NCBI GenBank assembly: GCA_003857395.1
Contig: RPRC01000276.1
Coordinates: 1 to 7,496 of the forward strand
Direction of reading: 5' to 3'
DNA from: Geobacter sp.
Lineage (GTDB): Bacteria; Desulfobacterota; Desulfuromonadia; Geobacterales; Geobacteraceae
DNA: 7,496 nucleotides
Shown here in pieces: positions 6,091-7,496 of this stretch; positions within the stretch are counted from its first letter, which is position 1, and each line of letters starts with the position of its first letter. Under the pieces are notes generated by a model, which did no database searches, was not told where the DNA came from, and saw nothing but the letters and a program-made list of their open reading frames with translations. Both the position numbers and the translations under genes were made by a program.

Positions 6091-6942
6091 ATGCATACTA
6101 TCCTCTCGAAAACATTACTGACAGAACGTACCTGGCATATGCGGGTGGCTGCACCATTGGTCGCCAGGAAATGCTGTGCCGGGCAGTTTATCATGCTGCG
6201 CATCCATGATTGCGGAGAACGGATCCCGCTCACTATCGCCGATTGGGACAGGGCTGCCGGGTTCATCGATCTCTATTTTCAGGAAATCGGCGCCACGACG
6301 GAACTGCTGGCCGCGCTGGAGGAAGGCGATACCATTCTCGATGTGGTCGGGCCGCTTGGCAATCCTTCCCATGTGGAAAAAATCGACGGCACCTTTGTGA
6401 TGGTTGGCGGCGGTTTCGGCATTGCCGCCGGCTACCCCGTGGCCCGGGCTTTCAGGGAAGCGGGTAACCGGGTCGTCGCGGTGCTGGGGGCCAAAACCAG
6501 AAAACTGCTGATCTGTGAGGAGATGCTCAAGGCTGTCTGCGACGAGGTCTATGTTGCCACTAACGACGGCAGTTACGGCAGTCAGGGTCTGGTGTCAGAT
6601 GTTCTTCAGGGCCTCCTGGATAAAGGCGAAGACATCAGGCTCGTCTATCCGGTCGGTCCGCCGATTATGATGAAAATCATTTCCCAGATGACACTGCCAC
6701 TGAAAATTAAAACCATTGTCTCCCTCAACTCGGTAATGGTGGACGGCACCGGCATGTGCGGATCCTGCCGAGTGACGGTTGCCGGGAAGACACGCTTTGT
6801 CTGCTCCGAAGGGATAGATTTCGACGGCCATGAGGTTAACTGGGACGAGATGATGTCCCGTCAGAAAATGTACTGCAAACAAGAGGCTGAGGCGCTGTCA
6901 CACCATCATGAACACGGCGCCTGCAGCAGAGGTGCCCAGTGA
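6091..6942 (+). CDS. nfnA: NfnA/SudB-type FAD, NAD(P) and [2Fe-2S] oxidoreductase subunit
   Basis: A 283-residue ferredoxin-NADP reductase-like subunit of the PyrK/NfnA/SudB family. Residues 44-51 (RIPLTIAD) are the FAD-binding signature, GPLGNP is at 87-92, and GGGFGIAAG (106-114) is the NAD(P) loop. The C-terminal [2Fe-2S] motif is D218-x4-C223-x2-C226-x11-C238, where the first ligand position is Asp, as known for NfnA of Thermotoga. Partnered with the next gene it forms a cytosolic enzyme that either couples NADH, NADPH and ferredoxin by electron bifurcation (NfnAB) or acts as sulfide dehydrogenase (SudBA); sequence alone does not decide, so the symbol is provisional. ATG 6091 is chosen over GTG 6085 because GAGG (6082-6085) then sits 5 nt upstream and the N-terminus fits the family. 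The C-terminal tail is unusual, with SHHHEHGAC at 270-278, a possible metal-binding stretch. Confidence 0.9.
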   Translation: MHTILSKTLLTERTWHMRVAAPLVARKCCAGQFIMLRIHDCGERIPLTIADWDRAAGFIDLYFQEIGATTELLAALEEGDTILDVVGPLGNPSHVEKIDGTFVMVGGGFGIAAGYPVARAFREAGNRVVAVLGAKTRKLLICEEMLKAVCDEVYVATNDGSYGSQGLVSDVLQGLLDKGEDIRLVYPVGPPIMMKIISQMTLPLKIKTIVSLNSVMVDGTGMCGSCRVTVAGKTRFVCSEGIDFDGHEVNWDEMMSRQKMYCKQEAEALSHHHEHGACSRGAQ

Positions 6943-6953
6943 ACAGTTGCAAG

Positions 6954-6958
6954 AAGGA
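6954..6958 (+). promoter_or_regulatory. Ribosome binding site deciding the NfnB-like start
   Basis: AAGGA at 6954-6958 lies 7 nt before GTG 6966. The alternative in-frame GTG at 6939, which overlaps the preceding stop codon as GTGA, has no comparable upstream site. The resulting N-terminus (AERCAIPRQPMPHQDP) also fits the usual start of the family. Confidence 0.5.
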
Positions 6959-6965
6959 ACTGACC

Positions 6966-7496
6966 GTGGCAGAGCGGTGCGCCATACCCCGTCAGCCGAT
7001 GCCGCACCAAGATCCAGCAGCGCGGGTAGGCAACTTCGATGAAGTTGCCTTGGGCTGGGATTGGAAGACAGCTGTCAAGGAGGCCCATCGCTGCCTTCTT
7101 TGCAAAACTCCCCAATGTGTCAGCAATTGCCCTGCTGAAATAGATATTCCCGGATTTATCCAGAAAATAGCCGGCGGGGAATTTCTCGAAGCGGCCCGCA
7201 TTCTGCGCGACAGTTCCGCACTGCCGGCTGTCTGCGGCCGTGTCTGTCCGCAGGAAACCCAGTGCGAGCTGACTTGTGTCCTGGGCAGGAAATTTCAGCC
7301 GGTGGCCATCGGCCGTCTGGAGCGCTTTGCCAGTGATTATGCCCTGTTCGAGGAAGAGTTGCCGGTTCCCGAACCGGCACCGCCGACCGCAAAGAAGGTG
7401 GCAGTGGTCGGTGCCGGCCCGGCCGGCATTACCGTGGCAGGCGACCTGGTCAAACTTGGGCATGAGATTACTCTCTTCGAAGCCTTGCATGAGCCG
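6966..7496 (+). CDS. nfnB: NfnB/SudA (glutamate synthase small subunit-like) flavoprotein, N-terminal part
   Basis: The frame is open to the right edge, giving 177 residues of a protein whose family is usually about 460-480 residues. The sequence matches NADPH-dependent GltD-like proteins: MPHQDPAARVGNFDEVALG (12-30), then two N-terminal iron-sulfur cysteine groups, C43-x2-C46-x4-C51-x3-C55 and C90-x3-C94-x5-C100-x3-C104, then the FAD-binding loop VAVVGAGPAG (145-154). In NfnAB this large subunit carries two [4Fe-4S] clusters and the NADPH/FAD site that reacts with NADP and ferredoxin. It follows the NfnA-like gene by 23 nt, so the two are translationally coupled members of one operon. GTG 6966 is the preferred start; GTG 6939 would add nine residues and overlap the previous gene. 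Glutamate synthase small subunit is less likely because an NfnA-like partner precedes it. The C-terminal half lies outside the window. Confidence 0.9.
   Translation, partial: MAERCAIPRQPMPHQDPAARVGNFDEVALGWDWKTAVKEAHRCLLCKTPQCVSNCPAEIDIPGFIQKIAGGEFLEAARILRDSSALPAVCGRVCPQETQCELTCVLGRKFQPVAIGRLERFASDYALFEEELPVPEPAPPTAKKVAVVGAGPAGITVAGDLVKLGHEITLFEALHEP

Noticed and set aside
6906..7490. 194-aa minus-strand frame opposite the NfnB-like gene
   Set aside because: The plus frame carries two four-cysteine iron-sulfur groups and a GxGxxG loop; the minus frame is its shadow.

Overview
The window reads as a chromosomal segment of an anaerobic Gram-negative bacterium, most likely a deltaproteobacterium of the Geobacter/Pelobacter (Desulfuromonadales) type. 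This is inferred from four things: an outer-membrane TonB-type receptor, a large GAF/sigma-54 regulator, an NfnAB/SudBA-type flavoprotein pair typical of anaerobes, and a tiny-peptide plus radical SAM/SPASM pair resembling the 'geopeptide' systems I recall from Geobacter. No taxonomic marker is present, so the assignment is tentative.

Layout. (1) Positions 1-1289 (+) hold the C-terminal half of a TonB-dependent outer-membrane receptor. (2) A short spacer carries a good sigma-70-like promoter (TTGACG, 17 bp, TAGCAT) and a strong ribosome binding site. They lead into a 34-codon gene (1392-1496, +) for a peptide with an acidic N-terminal half and a Cys-Cys-Gly-Gly C-terminal half. (3) After a G/C hairpin with a T-tract comes a 431-residue radical SAM/SPASM peptide maturase (1555-2850, +), which has no visible Shine-Dalgarno sequence. 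Together these form a compact ribosomal-peptide (RiPP) cassette and are the most interesting part of the window. (4) A strong hairpin terminator (2962-2985) separates the cassette from a convergent gene. (5) That gene (3000-5810, -) encodes a 936-residue sigma-54-dependent activator with three predicted N-terminal GAF sensor domains, a complete AAA+ core and an unusual C-terminus. (6) The 280-bp divergent region (5811-6090) is AT-rich in its middle and contains direct and inverted repeats, but no properly spaced -24/-12 sigma-54 promoter on either strand. (7) Positions 6091-6942 (+) encode an NfnA/SudB/PyrK-like FAD, NAD(P) and [2Fe-2S] subunit. It is followed closely by the beginning of an NfnB/SudA/GltD-like subunit (6966 to the window end).

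How the parts may work together. The precursor and maturase are almost certainly one functional unit, with more peptide than enzyme probably made because of the intervening hairpin and the weak translation start. The NfnA-like and NfnB-like subunits form a flavin/iron-sulfur oxidoreductase that would balance NADH, NADPH and ferredoxin, or act as a sulfide dehydrogenase. The GAF/sigma-54 regulator is divergent from this operon, which makes it a candidate controller, but the sequence does not show the promoter it would need. A link between the TonB receptor and the peptide cassette is only positional.
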